64,000 bases of DNA from Leptospira bouyouniensis (GTDB lineage Bacteria; Spirochaetota; Leptospiria; Leptospirales; Leptospiraceae). The notes under the pieces are model-generated. The model saw only the letters and a list, made by a program, of their open reading frames with translations. It ran no database searches and was not told where the DNA came from. A program made the position numbers and the translations under genes. This document shows positions 1 to 8,777 of this stretch, one piece after another; position 1 is the stretch's first letter, and each line of letters starts with the position of its first letter. The stretch covers positions 558,001 through 622,000 of the forward strand of contig NZ_RQFT01000003.1 in assembly GCF_004769525.1 (NCBI RefSeq), written 5' to 3'.

Positions 1-93
1 AGTTTCTTCTAGAATGGGTGTAGTTGAAACAACATGTGAGGCACATTCTAAGAATAAAAACAAAGAACATAGGGATAAAAAACGAAAAACCAT
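1..93 (-). CDS. N-terminus of a lipoprotein or secreted protein, cut by the window edge
   Basis: An ATG at 93 on the minus strand is preceded by a perfect GGAGG five bases upstream. It opens a frame of 31 codons that runs off the start of the window. The peptide begins MVFRFLSLCSLFLFLECASH, a hydrophobic export signal ending in Cys17, so a spirochaetal lipoprotein is likely. The Glu just before the Cys is unusual for a lipobox, so a plain Sec signal is also possible. The gene lies 60 bases downstream of the rhodanese gene on the same strand and may share its transcript. Function cannot be told from this fragment. Confidence 0.6.
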   Translation of the reverse strand, partial: MVFRFLSLCSLFLFLECASHVVSTTPILEET

Positions 94-153
94 CGGATCC
101 TCCAAGAGCGAGAGCTTAGTGAACCGATGGTCTTTGGATTCGTAAATCTTTTT

Positions 154-1005
154 TTAGACTTTCTTGCGATCGACTCCGCCGACTCGAGGAGCTCCTGCTG
201 CTGCACCTTGTTTGGCACCAAATACGGCCACCGCTTGTTTTGGTAAGTTGGATTTTCTCCATTCAAACCATGAACCTTGGTATGTGGTCACGTCAATGTA
301 TCCTGCTTCTCGTAACATAAGTGCCAATAAACAAGATCTTGCACCGTTGTAATCATAGATCACAGTGGGTCTTTCAGGCATAAAAGGAAAACCATTCAGG
401 CGTTTTTTGAAAATAGAACGTTCAATGAGATTGGCTTCACCATCATACAAATTCCTCCAGTCCCAAAGGAATGCGCCAGGCAAACGCCCGCAAAGAGTTC
501 CTTCTTCTGGAGCAGTGAGGCGGGGAAGACGGCCTTCGTATTCGTCCATGGTCCTTGCATCAAAGATTTGGAGTTTGGTGAGATTACGTTCCATAAATGC
601 TTTGTCGACAACACCTTCAATTGGTTTTGCTTTGTCTGCAATCGGAGGTTCGATTTTGAGTTCACCTTTTGCTTTTTTCCCTTCGACAGGCCATTTCTGA
701 CCTAAGACATAAGCATCTTTGATTCCCATCCCACGGAGTAAATACACCATCCGAGTGGAAAACATCCCCATTCCTTCATCAAATACGATGATCCGAGTTT
801 TTTTGGATTTTTGAAACTCTTGGATGACAGAAGCCATAGGACCATATAATTTTTTTTGGGATTCTGGGTCAGAGCCGAATGCTTTTTTGATGAATGGATA
901 GTAGTATGCACCTTCTAACGTTTCTTCTTCATATGCTGATTGGGAACGACAATCGATGAGGAAGTCACCAGGTTCTATTTCGGTTTTAAGAAAGTTCCAG
1001 TTCAA
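154..1005 (-). CDS. Tandem rhodanese-domain protein lacking the catalytic cysteine
   Basis: A 283-residue protein with two rhodanese domains (about 1-120 and 135-260), the layout of thiosulfate/3-mercaptopyruvate sulfurtransferases. Family features are GMGMFSTR in the first domain, [11 protein letters not shown] and the final YQGSWFEW. In active enzymes the loop of the second domain starts with the cysteine that carries the persulfide. Here it reads [11 protein letters not shown]: the position after VIY is Asp, and the only nearby Cys lies six residues later. Sulfurtransferase activity is therefore doubtful, and the protein may bind sulfur compounds or act as a scaffold. The start is TTG with AGGAG about nine bases upstream. 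No signal peptide is seen, so it should be cytoplasmic. Confidence 0.85.
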   Translation of the reverse strand: MNWNFLKTEIEPGDFLIDCRSQSAYEEETLEGAYYYPFIKKAFGSDPESQKKLYGPMASVIQEFQKSKKTRIIVFDEGMGMFSTRMVYLLRGMGIKDAYVLGQKWPVEGKKAKGELKIEPPIADKAKPIEGVVDKAFMERNLTKLQIFDARTMDEYEGRLPRLTAPEEGTLCGRLPGAFLWDWRNLYDGEANLIERSIFKKRLNGFPFMPERPTVIYDYNGARSCLLALMLREAGYIDVTTYQGSWFEWRKSNLPKQAVAVFGAKQGAAAGAPRVGGVDRKKV

Positions 1006-1177
1006 AAAAGTATTCTCCTATTTCTTACATTACTTTTCCCCCCCTCGAATTTTTGAAAGTCTGAAAACCAAAAAAAAAATTCATCCAAGCCTTGGGACAT
1101 AATGAGATAAGAAATCAATTGTTCAAGAGTTGATTCCAAGGGGTATAGAAACCGATACTATGGATAGTCGGTAATCC

Positions 1178-2053
1178 ATGAATTGGCATGTTTCTTTATT
1201 TTCAGCAGTGATTTTGATTCTATTTTCGTTGGCCAATCTATTTGCTGACAAAATTCCATTAGATCAGTCTCTATTATCCTTAAAAGATGAAATAAGAGAA
1301 TGGAAACATGGGAAAATATCTTCACACTTCCAACAAAAAATACGCAAAAAATCTATTTATCCAATAGAAGATGGAAATTGCAAACTAGAACTCGCCTCAA
1401 AAATTTCATCCGTCACGTATTACCGTCTCAGTTGCCAAGAAAGTGAAGAACCGAGTCTCATTGAATTTTTGTCGCAAAAAAGTAAGCAAATTGCCAAGGA
1501 TAAATTTCGTTTAAGGGCTGTTCATCGAATTGGTAAAAAACAGTACTTAGAAATTCAAACAGGACTCAGTGAAGCAAAAACCACAGAAAGTAAAGAATTC
1601 AAAAAAAATTTGGATGATACGGAATTAGATTACCCTATCAAAAAAGAAAAAAGTATTGGAGATGAAAGATACCAACATCAATCCAAATACAAACCTATTC
1701 AAAATCCAAATTTATTTTATTTTCAATCAATTGCTGAAAATCCAAAGAGAAGGAAAGAAGTTCCATCCAACTTGGAAGTTTTTTTTGATACTTCATGTCC
1801 ATTGGAGTATTTAGAAAAAGACCAAAGTTTCTATTGGGACCAAACGGTTTCTTATGTTTTTCGCATAACATGCGTCAAAGATTCTGTGTATCGACTGATA
1901 AGGGTTCCTTCTGTTACATCAGGTGAGTTAATGGTTTCCAATACCATTTGGAGAGACCCAAAACCTGGGGAAAGAGTTTTAGGAAAAGCTCTCCTTAAAA
2001 AAATTTCAGAAACTCAAATAATTTGGGAGAAAGTAATTTTGTATTATGAATAA
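1178..2053 (+). CDS. Exported protein of unknown function, first gene of the protease operon
   Basis: A 291-residue protein with a clear Sec signal peptide (hydrophobic segment about residues 5-23, then a likely cut after LFA). The mature part is Lys/Glu-rich and has no motif I recognise; four cysteines lie in the mature region. Its last eight bases overlap the start of the HtrA-like protease gene, so the two are probably translationally coupled and should act in the same place (periplasm or outer face). A role as partner, substrate or inhibitor of the protease is an inference from position only. Confidence 0.75.
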   Translation: MNWHVSLFSAVILILFSLANLFADKIPLDQSLLSLKDEIREWKHGKISSHFQQKIRKKSIYPIEDGNCKLELASKISSVTYYRLSCQESEEPSLIEFLSQKSKQIAKDKFRLRAVHRIGKKQYLEIQTGLSEAKTTESKEFKKNLDDTELDYPIKKEKSIGDERYQHQSKYKPIQNPNLFYFQSIAENPKRRKEVPSNLEVFFDTSCPLEYLEKDQSFYWDQTVSYVFRITCVKDSVYRLIRVPSVTSGELMVSNTIWRDPKPGERVLGKALLKKISETQIIWEKVILYYE

Positions 2054-3503
2054 GTTTTTATTAGTTTGTATCACAGTTTTATTTTGGAATGGATCCATTT
2101 TTTCACAATCAGAATCGGAACCTGCAGTTGATTCCATCTTTCGATCCGTTGTACTCATTCGGAACGAAGGATTTAATACAGAGAATAAAACTCAACCTTG
2201 GATGAAAAAAAACCTTTATACTGGTTTTGGATCAGGACTTGTTTTGCCAAACCAAACAATCCTAACGAACGCACATGTAGTTAGAGATGCAAAAAGGATA
2301 TTGGTGAGAAGTAGTTTTACAAAAAAAGAATATCTGGCGGATGTTAAATTCATAGGATACGATTGTGATTTGGCTTTATTACAAGTCAATGACCCAGATT
2401 TTGCAGAACAAACCACTTCTTTATCACTATTAGAAGGAATACCTAATTTAGGTTCTGATGTATTGTTACTCGGATTTCCTAATGGAAATGATAGTTTGTC
2501 CGTTGAAAAAGGTTCTGTTTTACGTTTTGAAAAAAATCGTTACACCTATTCTGGGTTAGATTATCGTAATGTACTTAAAATATCAGCCAATATCCAACCT
2601 GGAAATTCGGGTGGTCCCGCAGTTCAAAATGGTAAGGTAGTTGGACTTGTTTTTCAAATCAGCACACTTGAACAAGGAATCGCTTATCTTATTTCCAACG
2701 ATATCATTCGGCATTTTTTAGAAGATATAGACGATGGGAAGTATGATGGATTTCCAAACATAGGTTTTACTTTCCAAAATGGGAATCCAAAAAGTTTGAA
2801 ACAAGCAATGAAAGTTCCTATATCGGAAACTGGAATTTTTGTGAATCGAATATATCCTTCTTCTACTTTTTCAAAAGTGTTAAAAGAAAAAGATTTTGTC
2901 ACAGCATTTGATGGAATCCCAATTTCTAACGATGGGGAACTAAAATTATCCAATAAAAAAGAGTTTATCATCGATTGGATTGAAGACAAACAATTGAATT
3001 CAAAAGTAACCATTAGTTTTTATCGAGCAGGAAAACAAAACCAAGCGGAAGTTAACTTACAAAAAAATTATGCGTTGGAACTCTATCGAGATTCAACTGA
3101 AGATTATTTTTTACAAGCAGGGTTTGTTTTCCAGCCAATCACAAGATCTTTTTTTCATTCAGAAGATGGTGATCTAGATAGTTCTTTACAATATCATTAT
3201 AGTTATTTTATCCAAGATCTTCTTTATCGGTATACGACAAGGGACATTGTGCTTAGTTATACTTTTAATGATCCAGAAACATCCAAGTATAAAAAATACA
3301 AATACAAAGTTGTAGAATCGATTAACAGCCGTGTTCCAAAAGATTTGAATGAATTTAAGACAATTTGGAAAGAAAATAAACGAGGTATGATCGTATTAAA
3401 ATTTCGAGGTATGGATTTGCCGATAGTGCTCCGACCTGAATCGATTTACCAAATGAACCAAAGAGTCAAAAAAAGATATGGTGCCAATTATGAAGAACTT
3501 TAA
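2046..3503 (+). CDS. Secreted HtrA/Deg-type serine protease with PDZ domains
   Basis: A 485-residue trypsin-like protease of the HtrA family. A signal peptide covers residues 1-20. The catalytic triad is visible: His77 in TNAHVV, Asp108 in CDLALL, Ser188 in GNSGGP. A PDZ domain follows at about 235-330, and a second PDZ-like region lies near 385-475. HtrA proteases degrade or refold damaged envelope proteins. The gene overlaps its upstream neighbour by eight bases, and its end overlaps the longest possible reading of the next gene, so all three form one operon. It is a typical length for a Deg protease with two PDZ modules. Confidence 0.9.
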   Translation: MNKFLLVCITVLFWNGSIFSQSESEPAVDSIFRSVVLIRNEGFNTENKTQPWMKKNLYTGFGSGLVLPNQTILTNAHVVRDAKRILVRSSFTKKEYLADVKFIGYDCDLALLQVNDPDFAEQTTSLSLLEGIPNLGSDVLLLGFPNGNDSLSVEKGSVLRFEKNRYTYSGLDYRNVLKISANIQPGNSGGPAVQNGKVVGLVFQISTLEQGIAYLISNDIIRHFLEDIDDGKYDGFPNIGFTFQNGNPKSLKQAMKVPISETGIFVNRIYPSSTFSKVLKEKDFVTAFDGIPISNDGELKLSNKKEFIIDWIEDKQLNSKVTISFYRAGKQNQAEVNLQKNYALELYRDSTEDYFLQAGFVFQPITRSFFHSEDGDLDSSLQYHYSYFIQDLLYRYTTRDIVLSYTFNDPETSKYKKYKYKVVESINSRVPKDLNEFKTIWKENKRGMIVLKFRGMDLPIVLRPESIYQMNQRVKKRYGANYEEL

Positions 3504-4854
3504 GTTATTTGTTTTTTCATTTTTATTCGTTTTTTCTGGATCAATTTTATTTGCGGAAGAATTCGAAGACAAACGAGTCATTGAATCACGTGTTACATTC
3601 CAAAAAACAAGCCATCAGAATCCTTGGCTTGTCGGTGAACCATTCACACGTAATTTAAACATCATCCATTTGGGAAAGGGACTTTTTTTTGGAGTCACTC
3701 TTTCCAAACAAAATCCAGTGTATGCTGAATTTGAATCTTTTGATTATTCTGTACCAAAACTTAGTATCAAAGCTTATGATGAAGAAACTGGTTTTTTGTT
3801 ATTAGAATCAGCAGGAATGCAAAAACTACCAAAACCTGTTGGTTTGGATTTAAAAAACTCGAACAAACAATGTCCGACTGGTAAAACAAAATATGTATAC
3901 TTACCATTTTCAAAAACACCAATCAAAGCATTTGTCTTAGATCAAAAAAAGCAAGAAGGTGCTGATTTTTACTTCAAAAATCAGTTGTTATGTGGAATTA
4001 TAATCTCGGATTTTTTAATTCCTACAGAATATGTAGAATTATTTTTTCGATCTGGAGGTAAATCATTTCCTCATCCAGGATTTTTATTCGATGTAAACTT
4101 AACACCATCGGAAAAAGAATATTATTCAAAAACATTTCCGAATCCACTTCTTGTGACAGAAGTAGTACCTGGAGTTGGACCTGCTTATAATTTATTTCCA
4201 GGTGATTTAATTACTTCGATCAATTCAATGCCACTTGCAAAGGTGGATGAATGGGACCGCGCTGATAAAATATTTGATTTAGTTTTACGAAAGTCAGATG
4301 GTCGGTTAAGAGAGTTAGGTGAGACAGTCAAACTTAGTCTTTATCGTAATTTTCAAAATATCAATGTTTCTTATGATTTACGTGCCTATGATTCAAATGA
4401 ATTTTTGATTCCAGAAGAAGCAAAAAATCGTAGACCTTTGTATCTGATTGTCGGTGGATTTTTTTTTACGGAACTTTCCAATGCTTATCTTAAAGAATTT
4501 GGTACAGAATACCGGGTGAAATCTGAAAAAAAACTAGTTTATCTTTCTGATTACTACCAAAAAAAGGTCCATCCAGTCCGTGAAAAAATAGTAATTCTAA
4601 GTCGTGTTTTTCCCCTAGAAGGTAACCTAGGATACCAAGATTTCCAAGATTTGGTTTTGGAAAAGGTAAATGGAACTCGTATTAGTTCTTTAAGCCAATT
4701 GAAAAATCTCTTACAATCAGAACAGACCACCTATTACGCGTTTGAATTGTCTGGAGGGAAAATTGCTTTTTTCACAAAAAAAGAGATTTTGGATCTCCAA
4801 CAAGAGCTACAATCAACCTATAAATTGGGCCGTTCATACAACTTGGAAGACTAA
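3490..4854 (+). CDS. HtrA-like pseudoprotease with PDZ domains
   Basis: About 454 residues from the ATG at 3490; an upstream ATG at 3478 would add four residues before the signal peptide. The signal peptide ends near FAEE. The layout mirrors the protease just upstream: a beta-rich first half, a PDZ domain (about 200-300, with FPGDLITSIN) and a second PDZ-like region (about 365-445). No TNAH, DLA or GNSGG motif is present where the triad should be, so I read it as a catalytically dead relative. It may modulate the active protease or present substrates to it; that role is inferred from adjacency and shared architecture. Confidence 0.7.
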   Translation: MKNFKLFVFSFLFVFSGSILFAEEFEDKRVIESRVTFQKTSHQNPWLVGEPFTRNLNIIHLGKGLFFGVTLSKQNPVYAEFESFDYSVPKLSIKAYDEETGFLLLESAGMQKLPKPVGLDLKNSNKQCPTGKTKYVYLPFSKTPIKAFVLDQKKQEGADFYFKNQLLCGIIISDFLIPTEYVELFFRSGGKSFPHPGFLFDVNLTPSEKEYYSKTFPNPLLVTEVVPGVGPAYNLFPGDLITSINSMPLAKVDEWDRADKIFDLVLRKSDGRLRELGETVKLSLYRNFQNINVSYDLRAYDSNEFLIPEEAKNRRPLYLIVGGFFFTELSNAYLKEFGTEYRVKSEKKLVYLSDYYQKKVHPVREKIVILSRVFPLEGNLGYQDFQDLVLEKVNGTRISSLSQLKNLLQSEQTTYYAFELSGGKIAFFTKKEILDLQQELQSTYKLGRSYNLED

Positions 4855-4917
4855 TTTTCAAAAATAGATTTACAATTGTTAAAGATTAGGCATTCTAATT
4901 CTCTAAGACTTTAATAT

Positions 4918-5814
4918 ATGAAAATCCTTTTTGTTGACGACGAAGAAACAATCCGCGAATTGTTTTGGGAATACTTCAAAGACGAATTTAATGTCACACT
5001 TGCCTCAGATGGAATGGAGGCACTTGAGATTTCCAACCAAAATACTTTTGATCTAATCATTTCTGACATCAGCTTACCAAAATTAAATGGAATTCAATTC
5101 ATACAAAAATTAAGAGCAGATGGAAACCAAACTCCATTCCTCGTGATTACAGGTGATAGCGATATTCAAATCGCAATTGATGTTTTCCGGATGGGAGCAG
5201 TTGACTTTTTTTTGAAACCCTTCCGAATGGATGCACTTCGTTCACGAATCAAAAAGTTTGAAAATGCGGACATCGATCTCACATTACTGTTTAATAGTGG
5301 AGAAATCACACAATTTAGTGGTGATTGTAAGATTAAATTAAAACCACAGATCAAAAAATTAAATTCCTATATCGCATTTTTAACCAAACAAATTTTGAAT
5401 TCTCCACACGCTTCATCAGAAGATTTGATTTCTATCAAAATTGTATTGTATGAACTTTTAGCAAATGCCATTGAACATGGTGTAGCTGGTGTGAGTTATG
5501 CAGAAAAACAAGAATGTTTAGAATCCAATTTGGATTATTTTAAATTTGTAGATGAAAGGTGTGCTGATACTAATTCATCAGTTTTTGTAGAGTTACTCAT
5601 GGATGATGTGGGTGTGACCGTTGTGATTCGTGACGAAGGGAATGGTTTTGCTGTCAGTAGTATTCCAAACCCGATTGAAAATCCAAGTGCCAATTTAGTA
5701 AGTGGTCGTGGGATTTTTTTAGCAAAGATGAATATTGATTCGATAGTTTATAATGAAAAAGGGAATGAAGTTCGATTTTTCAAAACCTGGAATCGATTTG
5801 GAAACGTGAGGTAA
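4918..5814 (+). CDS. Response regulator with receiver domain fused to an RsbW/SpoIIAB-like ATPase
   Basis: A 298-residue cytoplasmic regulator. Residues 1-115 are a CheY-like receiver with the acidic pair VDDEE, phospho-acceptor Asp50 in LIISDISLP and Lys100 in FFLKPF. Residues about 150-295 form a GHKL ATPase of the anti-sigma/serine-kinase type: N box ELLANAIEHG, G1 DEGNGF and G2 SGRGIFLA. No HisKA dimerisation domain separates them. Such fusions let a histidine kinase control a partner-switch ATPase, which usually acts on an anti-anti-sigma factor. No STAS or sigma gene lies next to it, and the cognate kinase is not obvious here. Confidence 0.88.
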   Translation: MKILFVDDEETIRELFWEYFKDEFNVTLASDGMEALEISNQNTFDLIISDISLPKLNGIQFIQKLRADGNQTPFLVITGDSDIQIAIDVFRMGAVDFFLKPFRMDALRSRIKKFENADIDLTLLFNSGEITQFSGDCKIKLKPQIKKLNSYIAFLTKQILNSPHASSEDLISIKIVLYELLANAIEHGVAGVSYAEKQECLESNLDYFKFVDERCADTNSSVFVELLMDDVGVTVVIRDEGNGFAVSSIPNPIENPSANLVSGRGIFLAKMNIDSIVYNEKGNEVRFFKTWNRFGNVR

Positions 5815-5867
5815 AGTTTAGAAAAAAATTCAGAATGAGGATACAAACAAAACCGATACTATAAAAG

Positions 5868-6494
5868 ATGAAGAAAATACTTTTGAAATATCGGCATGGA
5901 TTTCTTCTCATTTTCCCGCTTTTATTAGTGATTTTTTCATATAGGGAAGCAAATACCAGATTTTCTTATGACTTAAGTCGATTTTATGAGAAAACTGATC
6001 ATAGTAAGGAAGAAACTGTCATTGTTTCTTATTTAACCTCAAACGAATCGTCAAAATTATCTCATAGAAGGAAACGAGAGCTTGCACGGGCAATCGTTCG
6101 ATTTTCGCAAAAATTACAATTACCAGATGGAACGATGTTTGGTGAATACCCACCGATCCCAACTTTATTTTTATTAGCTTGGGCAAAAACAAGATCTGAC
6201 CTGCAACCAAATCTAACAAAAGGTTATGGTATCCTTGCATTATCAGAAATCTTTGTAAGAGAATTTGAGTTGTCTTCTGGAGTCAAAATCAATCGAGATT
6301 ATGACATTCACATTGATTCGATTCAGTTTAAGATGGTTTTGCTTAAACTAAAAGAATATTTGGCAGAAGGGAAATCGGCAAAAGAAGCCTATCAAAAGTT
6401 ATACGGAACAAATCTTAGTGCAAATGAATGGGAAATTCTTATATCAAATTACAAAAAGATTTATGAATATGTTATTTCCGAAAGTAAGCCATAA
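5868..6494 (+). CDS. Membrane-anchored or exported protein, faintly lysozyme-like
   Basis: A 208-residue protein with an N-terminal hydrophobic segment (about 10-25) that serves as signal or anchor. The mature part is helical. The run from about 95 to 185 (LFLLAWAKTRSDLQP, KGYGILALSEIFVREF, then AEGKSAKEAYQKLYG) recalls the spacing of lytic transglycosylase SLT domains, but the catalytic Glu and GxxQ motif are not clear, so this is only a suggestion. The 3' end overlaps the convergent flippase gene by 23 bases. Confidence 0.65.
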   Translation: MKKILLKYRHGFLLIFPLLLVIFSYREANTRFSYDLSRFYEKTDHSKEETVIVSYLTSNESSKLSHRRKRELARAIVRFSQKLQLPDGTMFGEYPPIPTLFLLAWAKTRSDLQPNLTKGYGILALSEIFVREFELSSGVKINRDYDIHIDSIQFKMVLLKLKEYLAEGKSAKEAYQKLYGTNLSANEWEILISNYKKIYEYVISESKP

Positions 6495-7749
6495 AATATC
6501 CGGTTAAAAGTAACCAGGAAACAATTTGTCCTAAAAATAACGAAACTGCAGCTCCATTAGCACCAAAGTCTGGAATGATCCAATAATCAAATAGGGCTCC
6601 AAATACCAATCTAAGCAAAGCGAGACCTGCAAGTAACCTCGGTAAACCTAACGCAAACAAAGCGGTTCCAAGAGGTGCAAACACTAACTGTAATAAAAAA
6701 TTTGGATATAAAATCTTAAATACGGAGATAGAGTTTGTGTATTTAGTTCCGAATAATAAAGTTAAAATAGGTTCTGCAAGTAAAATCCCAGGTGCTAAAC
6801 ATATAGCAATCATACCACCTAAAAAGACAGATTTTTTAAGTACGGTAGGAAATTCTTCTGTTTCTGCAAGTCTTGCTAATTTGGGATATATAATTGAATT
6901 AAAAGTCGCTAAAATAATAATAAATCCACTAAACAATTGCAAGGCGGTTCCATAATCTGCAACAATTTCTGGTGGATGGAATTGATTTAAAAAGAAAATC
7001 TCCATTCGATCTGATAAAATTGCAAAAATGGAAGCAGCAAATGCCCACAGATTGAATAGAAGTAGTTTTTTTTCATTCAAATGGATGTCAGTTGTATCAG
7101 CTGAAAATGAAATCTCTTCTTTTCCAAAAAAAAGAAAAAACAAAAATAATACAAAAATAGGAGCAATACAAAATATTGCTAGGATATCCATATAAGTCAA
7201 TGGATGTTTGTTTGTTTCAGAAAAGTAAATAAGTAGGATAAGGCGAATCACATTGGGGAGTGGATTCCAAAGTGATAAAGATTTATACTTTCGATAGGAA
7301 ACAAACAAACTTTCAAAATAAGAGATAAAGGATATGATGATTCCGCCGAATAACAAAAGTAATAAGACAAAATAATTTTCATCACTCACTAAGTATGCGA
7401 TTAACGTTACAATTGATAAAAATACAAAAGAATAAAACTTAATCCGAAGAGATGCATTTAAGATGGCACCTGGATTCTCTTTTTTATCTGCCAATGGAGA
7501 GATGTACTTGATGAGTGCATTTGGTAAGCCAAATTCAGCAATCGCTAGGACAACCGGGAGAAAGCCTAAAAAGTATTGGAGTTTTCCGTTTTCTGCTTTG
7601 CTTAGCAAATTTACGGAATAAATCATAAATACTAAATTGGTAACAGCGGAAATCGCTTTGGAACTACTCACATAGAATGAGTTTTTTAAAACTCCTTCTT
7701 TCATGAGTTCCACTTTTAACATTTGGAAGATTTTTTTGATTTTTTGCAT
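6472..7749 (-). CDS. Wzx/MATE-like polysaccharide flippase
   Basis: A 425-residue polytopic membrane protein with about a dozen hydrophobic segments and the profile of the polysaccharide transporter (Wzx/MVF-like) superfamily. Features include an early SSSKAISAVTNLVFM helix and a late loop FGTKYTNSISVFKILYP, typical of these lipid-linked glycan exporters. It would move lipid-linked sugar units across the inner membrane. The PAP2 phosphatase gene ends three bases upstream on the same strand, which suggests a two-gene operon handling polyprenyl-linked intermediates. The substrate is unknown. Confidence 0.8.
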   Translation of the reverse strand: MQKIKKIFQMLKVELMKEGVLKNSFYVSSSKAISAVTNLVFMIYSVNLLSKAENGKLQYFLGFLPVVLAIAEFGLPNALIKYISPLADKKENPGAILNASLRIKFYSFVFLSIVTLIAYLVSDENYFVLLLLLFGGIIISFISYFESLFVSYRKYKSLSLWNPLPNVIRLILLIYFSETNKHPLTYMDILAIFCIAPIFVLFLFFLFFGKEEISFSADTTDIHLNEKKLLLFNLWAFAASIFAILSDRMEIFFLNQFHPPEIVADYGTALQLFSGFIIILATFNSIIYPKLARLAETEEFPTVLKKSVFLGGMIAICLAPGILLAEPILTLLFGTKYTNSISVFKILYPNFLLQLVFAPLGTALFALGLPRLLAGLALLRLVFGALFDYWIIPDFGANGAAVSLFLGQIVSWLLLTGYFMAYFRK

Positions 7750-7752
7750 GTA

Positions 7753-8772
7753 TTAGTTTTGCAAAAACTTTCCTTTTTGTATCTTTTGTAAGGTTAGAGG
7801 TACGATACAAACTAAGGCAAATCCCACCACTAAATAACGGATGTATCTTAAAAACAAATCATCTTTCCAAATGGATTTTTTAATCAAAATGCCAGGAACA
7901 ACATAAAGTAAAACAATGATAGTTCCTAGGACCAATAGTCTTACCAAAAAGGTTTTCCAAAAAGTTCCAAAAGAATTGGAGCCAAACTGAAAACTAAGGT
8001 TTGGCATACTCCAATTCAAAAATTCTTTTTTGCTGAGTCTTGGGTAAAATAATATCCCAAGCCAAAATCCGCCAAGTGCCCCGCTCGACATGATCATCCC
8101 TACCAAAGTATAATGATGTTCTTCCGAAAGAAACGGTGAATCAAGTGTGATTGGTAAAAGTGTGATGACAATACCTAATAAACACAAAGTTCGGTATTGT
8201 TTTGTTTCAATAAAAACTTTTTCTTTAGGAACGTAAAATTGATTCAATAAAGTTAATAGAATGATTAAATGTAAAATTCCCAAACCAAATCCTAAGCTAA
8301 CATCACCCAAGTAATGAACTTTAAGGTACATTCTTGAAAAAGGCATAATAAGAATGATGAAAATGGATACGATTCGTAACCATAAAATAGGAATATAATA
8401 CGCTAACATTCCCCAAACAACTGTTGTAGTATACACATGACCAGAAGGCAAACCAAATGCTTTTTCATCAAAGACTTCTGGGTAGGGAAAGGGTCTTGGA
8501 CTTTCAAAATAAAATTTGGAAAGATAACCTAAAATTCCTGAAGTGAGCAGGCCTAGTGCAATTTGGAATGCAAGTTTTGGTCGGTAATAAATATAAAGAA
8601 AGGAGATAAGACCGAGGAAAAAACTACTCCCACCCAAATAGTGGCAGATAGTAGAAATCAAATAAAAGACTCCCCCAAGGGAAGGGTCTAGGGTGTGTAA
8701 GGATTCGAGAGGGATTTGGGAGAACCAAAGGGAAGTCTCTGCTAAAATGAGTTCTTTCATAGGATTTTCCAT
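7753..8772 (-). CDS. PAP2-superfamily membrane phosphatase
   Basis: A 339-residue multi-pass membrane protein with all three PAP2 phosphatase motifs: KFYFESPRP (K-x6-RP), PSGH, and SRMYLKVHYLGD (R-x5-H-x3-D). Such enzymes remove phosphate from lipid phosphates such as undecaprenyl pyrophosphate or phosphatidate on the outer face of the inner membrane. Several extra helices follow the catalytic core (about residues 190-335). An internal ATG at 8760, with a weak GGA ahead of it, is an alternative start and would leave more room for a promoter facing the divergent acyltransferase gene. The flippase follows after three bases. Confidence 0.87.
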   Translation of the reverse strand: MENPMKELILAETSLWFSQIPLESLHTLDPSLGGVFYLISTICHYLGGSSFFLGLISFLYIYYRPKLAFQIALGLLTSGILGYLSKFYFESPRPFPYPEVFDEKAFGLPSGHVYTTTVVWGMLAYYIPILWLRIVSIFIILIMPFSRMYLKVHYLGDVSLGFGLGILHLIILLTLLNQFYVPKEKVFIETKQYRTLCLLGIVITLLPITLDSPFLSEEHHYTLVGMIMSSGALGGFWLGILFYPRLSKKEFLNWSMPNLSFQFGSNSFGTFWKTFLVRLLVLGTIIVLLYVVPGILIKKSIWKDDLFLRYIRYLVVGFALVCIVPLTLQKIQKGKFLQN

Positions 8773-8777
8773 CTAAG

